In this document: positions 6,137 through 12,689 of the stretch, piece by piece | Layout: the number at the start of each line of letters is the position of its first letter | How positions within the stretch are numbered: the stretch's first letter is position 1 | Assembly (NCBI GenBank): GCA_050697555.1 | Contig: JBOHAD010000052.1 | Coordinates: forward strand, 1 to 17,111 | Length of the DNA: 17,111 nt | From: DASQWP01 sp050697555 | GTDB lineage: Bacteria; Actinomycetota; Thermoleophilia; Gaiellales; Gaiellaceae | Direction: 5' to 3' | The notes under the pieces: model-generated | Seen by the model: only the letters and a program-made list of their open reading frames with translations | What the model was told of the DNA's origin: nothing | The model's database searches: none | Translations under genes and position numbers: made by a program

Positions 6137-7468
6137 GTGCGAACGCTCTTCTCGAACGCGTACGTCGTCACGATGGACGACGCCGGCACGGAGCTGGAGA
6201 ACGGCTGGATCCTGGCCGAGGACGGCTTCGTCGTCGAGGTAGGCGAGGGCGCGCCGCCCTTCGCCGAGCACTTCGAGAACCTGGCGGGCGCACTCGTCAC
6301 GCCCGGCCTCGTCAACGCGCACCATCACCTTTACCAGAACCTCACGCGCACGCGGGCGCAGGAGGCCGACCTGTTCACCTGGCTCCGGACGCTCTACCCC
6401 TTGTGGGCGCGGATCGACGCCGAGGCCGAGTACGCCGCGGCCCGCGCCGGTCTCGCCGAGCTCGCGCTCTCCGGGGCGACGACCGTCTTCGACCACCACT
6501 ACGTCTTCCCGCCCGGCCGCGCCGGGCTCGTCGAGGCGGAGATCCAGGCCGCCAAGGACGTCGGAGTGCGCCTCGTCGCCTCCCGCGGCTCCATGGACGT
6601 CGGCGAGTCGCAGGGCGGGCTTCCACCGGACGACCTCGTCGAGGATCTCGACGACGTGCTCGCCGACACGGAGGGCCTCGCCGTCCTCCACGAGCCGCAG
6701 CCGGGCGCGTGGACGCAGATCGCCGTCGCGCCCTGCTCCCCCTTCTCCGCGTCGAAGCGGCTGATGGTCGAGTCGGCCGAGCTCGCCCGGCGCCTCGGCC
6801 TCGGCCTGCACACGCACCTGGCCGAGACGATCGAGGAGGAGGAGTACTGCAAGGGTCTCTTCGGCTGCCGCCCCGTCGAGTACTTGGAGCAGCTCGGCTG
6901 GCTCGCGGAGGACGTCTGGTGCGCGCACTGCGTGCACCTCTCATCCGAGGACGTGCGCGCCTTCGCGCGGGCCCGCACCGGAGTCGCTCACTGCCCGAGC
7001 TCGAACCTCAGGCTCGGCGCGGGGGTGGCGCCCGTGCGCCCCATGCTGGACGCCGGGGTGCGTGTGGGACTCGGGGTGGACGGCTCCGCCTCGAACGAGC
7101 GCTCCGATCTCGCCGGCGAGGTCAAGCAGGCGCTCCTCGTCGCACGCGGGCGCGACGGCCCGGCGGCTCTCGGCGCGCGTGACGCTCTGCACCTAGGCAC
7201 GCGCGGCGGCGCGGCCGTGCTCGCGCGTGACGACATCGGCTCGCTGGAGCCGCGCAAGTGCGCCGACTTCGCCGTCTGGCGGACGGACACACTCGAGTTC
7301 GGAGGCGCCGACGACCTGGTCGCCGCGCTCGTCCTCTCCGGCCCGCACGCGGTCGAGCGGCTCTACGTCGGCGGCGCGCCGGTGATCCTGGGCGGGGAGC
7401 TCGTGCGCGTCAACGAGCGCCAGGTGATCCACGACCAGCGCCGTGAAGCGCAAAGATTCCTCGCATGA
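6137..7468 (+). CDS. 8-oxoguanine/guanine deaminase (amidohydrolase family)
   Basis: A 443-residue metal-dependent amidohydrolase of the 8-oxoguanine deaminase/TrzN-AtzA-like group. It would deaminate 8-oxoguanine to urate, or guanine to xanthine, in the cytoplasm. The barrel metal ligands are visible: NAHHHLYQNLTR (His62 and His64), GLHTHLAET (His225/His227), WCAHCVHL (His264/His267) and GVDGSASNE (Asp315). The N-terminus NAYVVTMDDAGTE and the C-terminal KCADFAVWRTD form the usual small beta domain. The GTG start at 6137 is needed to keep the first beta strand; only a weak GAGAG lies upstream. It is the first gene of the rightward purine operon and overlaps the HIU hydrolase by four bases (ATGA). 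The family assignment is firm. Between the two possible substrates I slightly favour 8-oxoguanine; both products feed the uricase pathway. Confidence 0.88.
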   Translation: MRTLFSNAYVVTMDDAGTELENGWILAEDGFVVEVGEGAPPFAEHFENLAGALVTPGLVNAHHHLYQNLTRTRAQEADLFTWLRTLYPLWARIDAEAEYAAARAGLAELALSGATTVFDHHYVFPPGRAGLVEAEIQAAKDVGVRLVASRGSMDVGESQGGLPPDDLVEDLDDVLADTEGLAVLHEPQPGAWTQIAVAPCSPFSASKRLMVESAELARRLGLGLHTHLAETIEEEEYCKGLFGCRPVEYLEQLGWLAEDVWCAHCVHLSSEDVRAFARARTGVAHCPSSNLRLGAGVAPVRPMLDAGVRVGLGVDGSASNERSDLAGEVKQALLVARGRDGPAALGARDALHLGTRGGAAVLARDDIGSLEPRKCADFAVWRTDTLEFGGADDLVAALVLSGPHAVERLYVGGAPVILGGELVRVNERQVIHDQRREAQRFLA

Positions 7469-7758
7469 GCATCTCGCTCTCCACGCACGTCCTCGACACG
7501 CAGGGGGGCCGCCCGGCCGAGGGAGTTCCTGTCCGGCTCTACCGCGGGGACGACCTCGTCTCGGAGGGCGTCACCGACGGCGACGGCCGGATCGGCGAGC
7601 TGGCCGCCGGCCTGGAGCCCGGCGAGTACCGGCTCGTCTTCCGGCCCGCCTCGCCCTTCTTCCGCCGCCTCGAGGTGGAGCTGGAGCTTCGCGAGGGCCA
7701 CTTCCACGTCCCCCTCCTCCTCTCCCCCTTCTCGTGCACGATCTACCGCGGAAGCTGA
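7465..7758 (+). CDS. uraH: 5-hydroxyisourate hydrolase (transthyretin-like)
   Basis: A 97-residue HIU hydrolase, which opens 5-hydroxyisourate (the uricase product) to OHCU. The diagnostic pieces are all present: STHVLDTQGGRPA with His8, the LVFRP strand with its arginine near residue 50, and the C-terminal HFHVPLLLSPFSCTIYRGS ending in the YRGS tetrapeptide that separates true hydrolases from animal transthyretin. The length is normal. The ATG at 7465 overlaps the deaminase stop (ATGA), and the last 25 bases overlap the predicted GTG start of uraD. The SPFSCT stretch replaces the more common SPYGYST-like stretch; the effect is unknown. It would be made together with its pathway neighbours. 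Confidence 0.95.
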   Translation: MSISLSTHVLDTQGGRPAEGVPVRLYRGDDLVSEGVTDGDGRIGELAAGLEPGEYRLVFRPASPFFRRLEVELELREGHFHVPLLLSPFSCTIYRGS

Positions 7759-8171
7759 GCGTCGAGGAGCTCACGGAGCTCTTCGAGGGGCCGACTCGCT
7801 TCGTCCGCGTCCTGGCGGAGTGCGAGGACCCGCTCGGGCAGGCACGGGCGGTGCTCGACGCGCTCCCCGAGGAGGATCGCGTGGAGGCGCTGGGCGCCCA
7901 TCCGCCCATCGGCGAGCGGCCTCCGGGGGGACGCTCGGCGCGGGAGCAGGGCACCGAGGAGGATCCCGAGGTGCTGGCCGAGCTGGGGCTCCTGAACCAG
8001 GAGTACGAGGAGCGGTTCGGCTTCCGCTTCGTCGTCTTCGTCGACGGCCGGCCGCGGAGTGCGATCGTCCCGGTGCTGCGAGAGCGGCTCAGGCGCTCGC
8101 GGGCGGAGGAGCTCGCGACCGGCTGCGCCGAGCTCGTCGCGATCGCGAGGGATCGATGGCGCAGCCGGTAG
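7734..8171 (+). CDS. uraD: OHCU decarboxylase (2-oxo-4-hydroxy-4-carboxy-5-ureidoimidazoline decarboxylase)
   Basis: A 145-residue enzyme that decarboxylates OHCU to S-allantoin, the third step of urate breakdown. Family features are LTELFEGPTRFVRVLAE at the N-terminus, AHPPIGERPPGG carrying the catalytic histidine (usually HPRIG), and LLNQEYEERFGFRFVVFVDGR followed by a helix with RSRAEEL. The start is uncertain: GTG at 7734 is the last in-frame start before the conserved region and lies within the end of uraH, without a Shine-Dalgarno sequence. The protein is a little shorter than the usual 160-170 residues, but the domain seems complete. Its stop overlaps the uricase start by 16 bases. The frame remains open upstream, but there it only shadows uraH. 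Confidence 0.9.
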   Translation: MHDLPRKLSVEELTELFEGPTRFVRVLAECEDPLGQARAVLDALPEEDRVEALGAHPPIGERPPGGRSAREQGTEEDPEVLAELGLLNQEYEERFGFRFVVFVDGRPRSAIVPVLRERLRRSRAEELATGCAELVAIARDRWRSR

Positions 8172-8950
8172 CGCACTCCTACGGCAAGGACGCCGTCTCG
8201 GTGTACCGGGTCGAAGGCGACCGGCTCTTCGCCTGCAAGGTGCGAATGATCCTGCGCGGCGAGGCGTTCACGACGTCCTACACGGAAGGCGACAACTCGC
8301 TCGTCGTCGCCACCGACTCGATGAAGAACTTCATCCAGCGCGGGGCGGTCGAGTACCGCGACGAGAGCCTCGAGGGCTTCCTCGTCGTTCTCGGGGAGCA
8401 GTTCCTCGAGCGCTACGGCCACGTGCAGGCCGTCGAGCTGCGCGCGGAGGAGACCGTCTTCGCACGCCGGGCTCGCTCCGTCCTCCAGCGACTCTACGCC
8501 GACCGCGCCGTCGCGGAGGTGACGCTCCGCGACGACGGCACCCGGCTCGAGCGGTCCGGGCGGGAGGGCCTCCACCTGATCAAGCTGAGCGGCAGCTCCT
8601 TCGCCGGCTTCGTCCGGGACGAGTACACAACGCTGCCGGAGACGCACGACCGGCCCCTCTTCGTCCACCTCGACGTCTCCTGGCACAACGCCGACTACGA
8701 GCGGCGGGCCGCGGGCGAGGAGGTCCGTAGCGTGGTGATCGAAGCGTTCAGCGACTTCGAGTCCGCCTCGATCCAGGAGCTCGTGCACGAGATGGGACAC
8801 CGCGTGCTCGACCGCTCTCCCGAGATCGACAACGTCGGGTTCACCGCGGAGAACCGCCTTTGGGACACCGTCCAGCAGGACGACGGGGTGACCGTGTACA
8901 CGGAGGCGCGGCCGCCCTTCGGCGTCATCACGCTCAGCCTCGACCGGTGA
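8156..8950 (+). CDS. pucL: Urate oxidase (uricase)
   Basis: A 264-residue cofactor-free urate oxidase, converting urate, O2 and water to 5-hydroxyisourate and H2O2. Two tunnelling-fold halves are present: SYGKDAV with catalytic Lys11, VVATDSMKNFI with Thr53-Asp54, the substrate-binding block SGSSFAGFVRDEYTTLPE (148-162), SIQELVHEMG with Gln207, and the C-terminal VYTEARPPFGVITLSL. At the position where fungal enzymes have Asn-Lys-His this protein reads Asn-Arg-Leu-Trp (233-236), closer to the Asn-Arg-Thr-Trp that I recall for Bacillus-type uricases. The ATG at 8156 lies 16 bases inside uraD and has only a weak GAGGG ahead. It shares the operon with the two enzymes that process its product. 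The open frame upstream to 7820 is a shadow of uraD. Confidence 0.95.
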   Translation: MAQPVAHSYGKDAVSVYRVEGDRLFACKVRMILRGEAFTTSYTEGDNSLVVATDSMKNFIQRGAVEYRDESLEGFLVVLGEQFLERYGHVQAVELRAEETVFARRARSVLQRLYADRAVAEVTLRDDGTRLERSGREGLHLIKLSGSSFAGFVRDEYTTLPETHDRPLFVHLDVSWHNADYERRAAGEEVRSVVIEAFSDFESASIQELVHEMGHRVLDRSPEIDNVGFTAENRLWDTVQQDDGVTVYTEARPPFGVITLSLDR

Positions 8951-9618
8951 TCATCCCGCGCCGCTACAACGGCCCACCGGACTCCGCCAACGGCGGCTAC
9001 ACGTGCGGGCTCGTCGCCGGGCTCCTGGGCGGGACGGCTGAGGTGACGCTCAGGCGGCCTCCGCCCCTGGAGCGCGAGCTCGACGTCGCGCTCGAGCTCG
9101 ACGGCACCGAGGTCGAGCTGCGCGACGGGGACACCGTGGTCGCGGAGGGACGCGTCGTCGAGTGGGAGCTCGAGCTGCCCGAGCCGGTCTCCGTGGAGGA
9201 AGCGGAGGCGGCCTCGCGGCGCTACGCGGGCTTCGAGGAGCACGCATACGAGACGTGCTTCACCTGCGGGCCGGCGCGCGCCGACGGTCTCGGCATCTTC
9301 GCCGGGCCGGTCGAAGGGCGGCCGGGAGTCGTCGCGTCTCCGTGGACGCCCGCCGGGGAGGTCGTGCCCGAGATCGTCTGGGCCGCGCTCGACTGCCCGA
9401 GCGGCTGGGCGGTCGACGACTTTCAGCGCGAGGGCGTCCTCCTCGGGCGCATGGCCGCGCACCTGCTGCGTCTGCCCGCGGCGGGGGAGCAGCATGTCGT
9501 CGTGGGGTGGCGGGTCGGCGAGGACGGCCGCAAGCGGTACGCGGGCTCGGCTCTCTTCACCGCCGCCGGCGGTCTCGTAGCCTCCTCGCGCTCCACCTGG
9601 ATCGTGCCCGCGCACTGA
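8947..9618 (+). CDS. Hypothetical protein with double-hotdog (thioesterase-like) features
   Basis: A 223-residue protein of unknown role and the last gene of the purine operon. Its GTG start overlaps the uricase stop (GTGA), so it is co-translated. The N-terminal half has YNGPPDSANGGYTCGLVAGL (7-26), resembling the central helix region of acyl-CoA thioesterase-like hotdog domains. The second half has YETCFTCGPARADGLGIFAG (101-120), like the CFxCG-x-GL start of PaaI-type proteins, then WTPAGEVVPEIVWAALDCPS. I infer two fused hotdog folds. No signal peptide or membrane segment is seen. A thioesterase is not part of any known urate pathway, so it could be a co-transcribed passenger, a ligand-binding protein or an enzyme on a purine-derived compound. 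The fold is likely; the function is not known. Confidence 0.75.
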   Translation: MIIPRRYNGPPDSANGGYTCGLVAGLLGGTAEVTLRRPPPLERELDVALELDGTEVELRDGDTVVAEGRVVEWELELPEPVSVEEAEAASRRYAGFEEHAYETCFTCGPARADGLGIFAGPVEGRPGVVASPWTPAGEVVPEIVWAALDCPSGWAVDDFQREGVLLGRMAAHLLRLPAAGEQHVVVGWRVGEDGRKRYAGSALFTAAGGLVASSRSTWIVPAH

Positions 9619-9633
9619 GCGCGCCGGTCGGTG

Positions 9634-9726
9634 CTTGTGTTTCACGTGCACAAGGAGATCTCGCCTGTTCCCGGCCGTGACGATCCGGTCTCGCGAGGGA
9701 CCGAGCTTGTGCCGGTGGAACACAAG
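9634..9726. repeat. Paired inverted palindromic repeat, locus 1
   Basis: Two 21-base imperfect palindromes of the form CTTGTG-N9-CACAAG lie at 9634-9654 (loop TTTCACGTG) and 9706-9726 (loop CCGGTGGAA), 51 bases apart. The second is an inverted copy of the first with three mismatches. A second pair with the same order, orientation and nearly the same spacing lies at 11921-12015, at the other end of the cofD-npdG-cofE operon. The sequences between the units are not alike at the two loci. Confidence 0.75.
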
Positions 9727-9735
9727 CTCGGTCCC
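9697..9735. terminator. Bidirectional terminator-like hairpin between the purine operon and cofE
   Basis: A perfect 15-bp stem (9697-9711 with 9721-9735, outer arm starting GGGACCGAGC) closes a nine-base loop CCGGTGGAA. It sits between two convergent transcription units, 78 bases after the hotdog gene and three bases before the cofE stop. No T tract follows on either strand, so it is not a textbook intrinsic terminator, but position and stability suggest it ends or stabilises both transcripts. It incorporates the second unit of the palindrome pair. Confidence 0.55.
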
Positions 9736-9738
9736 GGC

Positions 9739-10431
9739 TCAGGGGAAGAGGTCGCGCTCCGGCGGCATGACGAGCTCGCGCGCGCTCCCCTCCCCAGGCG
9801 GGACGCCGTAGCCTCGGATGAGGGCGGCCGGCACCTCGCGGGTCTTGCCCATGACGAGCTCGGCCGCGCCGGCGAGCTCGTCGGCGACCGCGATCACCGT
9901 CGCGGCGAGCTCGTAGCCGCGGGCGTCCTTCCTGCCCCGCAGGTCTGAAAGCGGGCGCATACCCGCCACGCCGACCGCGACGTCGGTCGTCCCCTGCCGC
10001 CAGGCGCGCCCGAAGGAGTCGCTCACGATCACGGCCGGCGCAACGCCGAAGCGCTCGCGCAGCCCCTTCCGGATGCGCGCGGCCGAGGCGTCCGGATCGC
10101 GCGGCAAGAGGACGACCCAGCCCTCGCCCGGCGCGTTCGAGCGGTCGACGCCCGCGCTCGCGCAGACGAAGCCGTGCTCCGTCTCGGCGATGACGAGCTC
10201 GCCGCGCCGGCGCCGTACCGCTCGCGCCTCGCGGAACACGACGGCGAGGTGGTCGTCCGTGCGCTCGACCCTTCCCTCGGCCTTCGAGACCGCCTTCTGC
10301 GCGACGACGAGCACGTCTCCCTCCTCGAGCCCGCCCGCCCGCTCGGCGGCCTCGCCGAGCAACGCCGCGAGATCGTCGCCGGGCTGGATCTCGGGGACGC
10401 CCGCCAGCGGGACGACTCGGAGCTCGGTCAC
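9739..10431 (-). CDS. cofE: Coenzyme F420-0:L-glutamate ligase
   Basis: A 230-residue CofE-type ligase that adds L-glutamate residues to F420-0 using GTP. Signature pieces are EEGDVLVVAQKAVSKAEGR (36-54), ETEHGFVCASAGVDRSNAP with the GVDxSN motif (94-99), and SDSFGRAWRQGTTDVAVGVAG (137-157), which binds metal and nucleotide. In mycobacteria this domain is fused to a C-terminal nitroreductase-like domain (FbiB) that reduces dehydro-F420-0; that domain is absent here and the protein ends as in archaeal CofE. The GTG start overlaps the npdG stop (GTGA). It is the last gene of the leftward cofD-npdG-cofE operon, and its stop faces a strong hairpin. Confidence 0.95.
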   Translation of the reverse strand: MTELRVVPLAGVPEIQPGDDLAALLGEAAERAGGLEEGDVLVVAQKAVSKAEGRVERTDDHLAVVFREARAVRRRRGELVIAETEHGFVCASAGVDRSNAPGEGWVVLLPRDPDASAARIRKGLRERFGVAPAVIVSDSFGRAWRQGTTDVAVGVAGMRPLSDLRGRKDARGYELAATVIAVADELAGAAELVMGKTREVPAALIRGYGVPPGEGSARELVMPPERDLFP

Positions 10432-11021
10432 GGGAGGCCGGTGACGCGGATGCCGCTGTTCGCCTTGTACCGGCGGTTCACGTTCAGCAGCACCGCGGTG
10501 AGCGGCTCCACCCAGCGCGCGACCTCCAGCCGGCCACAGTCGACGGCACGCCCCTCCACCAGACGCTCCGCCAGCTCGGCCACCACCCCTTTGGCCTCCG
10601 CGTCGTCGCCGCAGAGGAGCACGTCCTCGTCGAGCGGCGAGGCGACCCGGGCGAGAGCCTTCGCGCTCACGGTCTGGAACGCGGACACGACCCGTGCCTC
10701 CGGGGCCGCCCGCTGGGCGAGCTCGGCCAGGGACACCTCTCCGACGTTGGCTGCCGGCTTCCCGTCCTGAAAGACCACGGGACTCGCCGCGCTGACCACG
10801 ATGCGTCCGGCCAGCGCGTCGGCCAGCGCGCGAGCCGTCGGCTCGACCCCCTCCGGCGGAACGCAGAGGAAGACGAGCGCGGAGCCGAGCGCCGCGTCCT
10901 CGTTCGAGACGAAGTCGTCGCGCGGCGTGCGCGAGCCGATCACGACCTCCTCGCCGGCGCGGCGAAGGCGTTCCGCCAGGCCCTGCCCGAAGTCGCCGCT
11001 GCCGCCGACGAGGCCGATCAC
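10428..11021 (-). CDS. npdG: F420-dependent NADP oxidoreductase (NpdG/FNO family)
   Basis: A 197-residue Rossmann-fold enzyme that moves hydride between reduced F420 and NADP. Seen are the dinucleotide loop GLVGGSGDFGQGLAERL (3-19), the strand EEVVIGSRTP whose Ser-Arg pair fits NADP recognition, VFLCVPPEGVEPT and a C-terminal helix block ending LNVNRRYKANSGIRVTGLP. The tail is typical of the bacterial NADPH-dependent F420 reductase family. The start is GTG at 11021, which overlaps the cofD stop by four bases (GTGA) and begins just before the first beta strand; the frame is open far upstream, but that is antisense or shifted cofD sequence. Its place between cofD and cofE means the gene for using F420 is expressed together with genes for making it. 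Confidence 0.93.
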   Translation of the reverse strand: MIGLVGGSGDFGQGLAERLRRAGEEVVIGSRTPRDDFVSNEDAALGSALVFLCVPPEGVEPTARALADALAGRIVVSAASPVVFQDGKPAANVGEVSLAELAQRAAPEARVVSAFQTVSAKALARVASPLDEDVLLCGDDAEAKGVVAELAERLVEGRAVDCGRLEVARWVEPLTAVLLNVNRRYKANSGIRVTGLP

Positions 11022-11932
11022 GACACGGCCTCGAGCACGGCCCTTCCGACCTCCTCGCGCACGGCGGGATCCACCATAACGATCGGGGCCACGAGCGCCC
11101 CCGGGACGGAGCCGGCGTCGGCGGGATCGACGACGAGCTCGCCGGCGAGGTCGCCGTAGAGCTCGGCGATCCCCCGCGGGCCCGGTTCGCGACCGAGCGA
11201 GGTCATCATCTCCGCGAGGGGCCCTCGCAGGGCACGGCCGCCGACGAGCGGTGAGACCGCGACGACGCGCTTCGCGGCGAGCGCCTCGGGTATCCCGGGG
11301 ACCGCGAGAATCGGGAGCACGGACGTGAAGGGGTTCGACGGAGCGAGGAAGACGAGGTCGGCGGCCGCGAGCGCCTCGACGACGCCGGGAGCGGGCCGCG
11401 CCGCCTCCGCTCCCTCGTAGCGAAGGCCGGTGACCGGATCGGCGTGGCCGCGCCCGACGAACCAGGTCTGGAACGGGAGCTCGCCGGCCGGCGTCTCGAC
11501 GACCGTGCGAACCGGGTCGTCCGAGGCGGGCAGGAGGTGGACGCGGACGGCGAGGCGCTCGCAGAGGTGCCGCGTGACCTCCGAGAGCGGCCGCCCGGCG
11601 CGCATCAGTCCCGTGCGCACGAGGTGGAGGCCGAGGTCGCGGTCGCCGAGCGTGAACCACGACTCGCCCCCCAGCCGCTCGGCCATCTCCAGCGCCCCGT
11701 AGGTCTCATAGCTCACGCCCCACCCGCGCTCCTCGTCGAGGAGCCCCGCGAGCGTGTAGAGGACGGTGTCGAGGTCGGGCGAGACGTGTAAGCCCAGGAT
11801 CTCGACGTCGTCGCCGACGTTCACCACCGCAGTCACCTGCTCGTCCCCGGCGGCGAGCCGCAGCGCGTCCACGAACCGCGACCCCCCGAGGCCCCCGCAC
11901 AGCACGACGATCGAACCGGGCTTGTGTTTCAC
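11018..11932 (-). CDS. cofD: 2-phospho-L-lactate/phosphoenolpyruvyl transferase CofD (FbiA)
   Basis: A 304-residue CofD/FbiA enzyme, which transfers the phospholactyl or phosphoenolpyruvyl group from its GDP-activated form to Fo, giving F420-0 or dehydro-F420-0. Family pieces: IVVLCGGLGGSRFVDAL near residue 8, VVNVGDDVEILGLHVSPDLD followed by TVLYTLAG, SWFTLGDRDLGLHLVRT, LVFLAPSNPFTSVLPIL and VSPLVGGRALRGPLAEMM. I chose GTG at 11932 because a GGAAAGG site lies nine bases upstream; GTG at 11938 would add two residues. A start further in would remove the first beta strand. The start codon and first codons (MKHK) lie inside a palindromic repeat. It is the first gene of the leftward operon and diverges from cofC. 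Confidence 0.94.
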   Translation of the reverse strand: MKHKPGSIVVLCGGLGGSRFVDALRLAAGDEQVTAVVNVGDDVEILGLHVSPDLDTVLYTLAGLLDEERGWGVSYETYGALEMAERLGGESWFTLGDRDLGLHLVRTGLMRAGRPLSEVTRHLCERLAVRVHLLPASDDPVRTVVETPAGELPFQTWFVGRGHADPVTGLRYEGAEAARPAPGVVEALAAADLVFLAPSNPFTSVLPILAVPGIPEALAAKRVVAVSPLVGGRALRGPLAEMMTSLGREPGPRGIAELYGDLAGELVVDPADAGSVPGALVAPIVMVDPAVREEVGRAVLEAVS

Positions 11933-11948
11933 GCGCACAAGCCTTTCC
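11919..11948 (-). promoter_or_regulatory. cofD translation start inside a repeat hairpin
   Basis: On the cofD strand a GGAAAGG ribosome binding site (11948-11942) is followed by an eight-base stem GGCTTGTG/CACAAGCC (arms 11943-11936 and 11926-11919) whose nine-base loop CGCGTGAAA contains the likely GTG start at 11932. The last two G residues of the binding site also belong to the stem. If the stem forms in the mRNA it would hide part of that site, so it may limit cofD translation. Structure is read from sequence; the effect is inference. Confidence 0.5.
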
Positions 11949-12015
11949 GCTCATCGGTGGGCCCGGGGCTCGAGGAAGAGCCGGGCACCGGCGCTTTGTG
12001 CTGGTGGAACACAAG
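11921..12015. repeat. Paired inverted palindromic repeat, locus 2
   Basis: The first unit (11921-11941, CTTGTG-N9-CACAAG with loop TTTCACGCG) differs from the 9634 unit at one position. The second unit (11995-12015, TTTGTG-N9-CACAAG with loop CTGGTGGAA) matches the 9706 unit at 19 of 21 positions. They are 53 bases apart, against 51 at locus 1. Between them lies another short GC-rich stem (around GGGGCTC and GAGCC, 11965-11982). The pair fills most of the gap between divergent cofD and cofC. Confidence 0.75.
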
Positions 12016-12051
12016 CTCCGGGAGGGCGGGCGCGCGGGGGTCCGCGGAGCG

Positions 12052-12064
12052 TATGCTCACCGGG
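12052..12064 (+). promoter_or_regulatory. Possible leaderless promoter of cofC
   Basis: TATGCT at 12052-12057 fits TAnnnT and is followed by six bases and the GTG start of cofC at 12064, with no Shine-Dalgarno sequence at a suitable distance. A -35 element is not apparent. The same TATGCT hexamer occurs before xdhC. Confidence 0.45.
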
Positions 12065-12618
12065 TGCTCGCCATCGTGCCGGTCAAGGGCCTCGACGGCG
12101 CGAAGACGAGGCTGGCGCCCGTCCTCTCGGCCGAGCAGCGAGGCAGGCTCGTGGTCGAGATGCTCGAGCACGTGCTCGGAGCGTGCGCGGAAGCGGCCGC
12201 CATCACGCGAACGCTACTCGTCACGCCCGACCCGAGCCTCGGCCGCCACGGCACCGAGATGCTGGTGGACGCCGGCACGGGGCACGCCGACGCCGTGGCG
12301 CTCGCCCTCGCCAACCCGCGGGCCCGCCCCGGCGCTCTCGTCGTCATGGCCGACTGCCCACTCGTGACGGCGGCATCCCTCGACGCCCTCGCCACCGCCG
12401 CACGGCCGCTCGCGCTCGCTCCGGCGCGCGACGGCGGGGTGAACGCGCTCGCTCTCCGGCCCGTCGACGGCTTCCGGCCGCAGTTCGGCGTCCCGGCGGA
12501 GACGACGATCGCGCGTGCCCGCAGCGCGGGCCTCGAGCCGGCCGTGGTCGAGGACCCGGGCCTGGCCCTCGACGTCGACCTTCCTGAGGACTACGAGCTC
12601 CTGCGAGGGCTCACGTGA
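12064..12618 (+). CDS. cofC: 2-phospho-L-lactate/PEP guanylyltransferase CofC (FbiD)
   Basis: A 184-residue nucleotidyltransferase that activates 2-phospholactate (archaea) or phosphoenolpyruvate (actinobacterial FbiD) with GTP for CofD. The N-terminus LAIVPVKGLDGAKTRLAPVL carries the GTP-binding loop and lysine. Further on are LLVTPDPSL, GALVVMADCPLVTAASLDAL with the metal-binding aspartate, and APARDGGVNALALRP and FRPQFGVPA. The start is GTG at 12064, directly before the first conserved strand; the frame is open back to 11998 but that part comes from the palindromic repeat and has no family match. It diverges from cofD and is followed, 133 bases on, by fbiC in the same direction. The sequence does not show which three-carbon substrate is used. 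Confidence 0.93.
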   Translation: MLAIVPVKGLDGAKTRLAPVLSAEQRGRLVVEMLEHVLGACAEAAAITRTLLVTPDPSLGRHGTEMLVDAGTGHADAVALALANPRARPGALVVMADCPLVTAASLDALATAARPLALAPARDGGVNALALRPVDGFRPQFGVPAETTIARARSAGLEPAVVEDPGLALDVDLPEDYELLRGLT

Positions 12619-12643
12619 GCGTCGCTCGCCTTCGACTCGCTCA

Positions 12644-12670
12644 CGTGGGGGGAACCATGTTGCCCCCACG
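12644..12670 (+). promoter_or_regulatory. Hairpin 1 between cofC and fbiC
   Basis: An 8-bp stem CGTGGGGG/CCCCCACG (12644-12651 with 12663-12670) continues, after one G-G mismatch, with three more pairs (AAC/GTT) around a CAT loop. It lies 25 bases after the cofC stop. No T tract follows. It may end or stabilise the cofC transcript, or belong to the fbiC leader; its sequence resembles the next hairpin. Confidence 0.5.
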
Positions 12671-12689
12671 AACCCCCTTCTTCGATGCT

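Noticed and set aside
5753..6242. Overlapping short frames in the amt-deaminase gap
   Set aside because: They run through palindromic repeats, lack family resemblance and have no convincing start signals.
9631..9948. A 105-residue plus-strand frame starting in the palindrome (LVFHVHK...)
   Set aside because: It reads the repeat and then runs antisense to cofE; no family resemblance.
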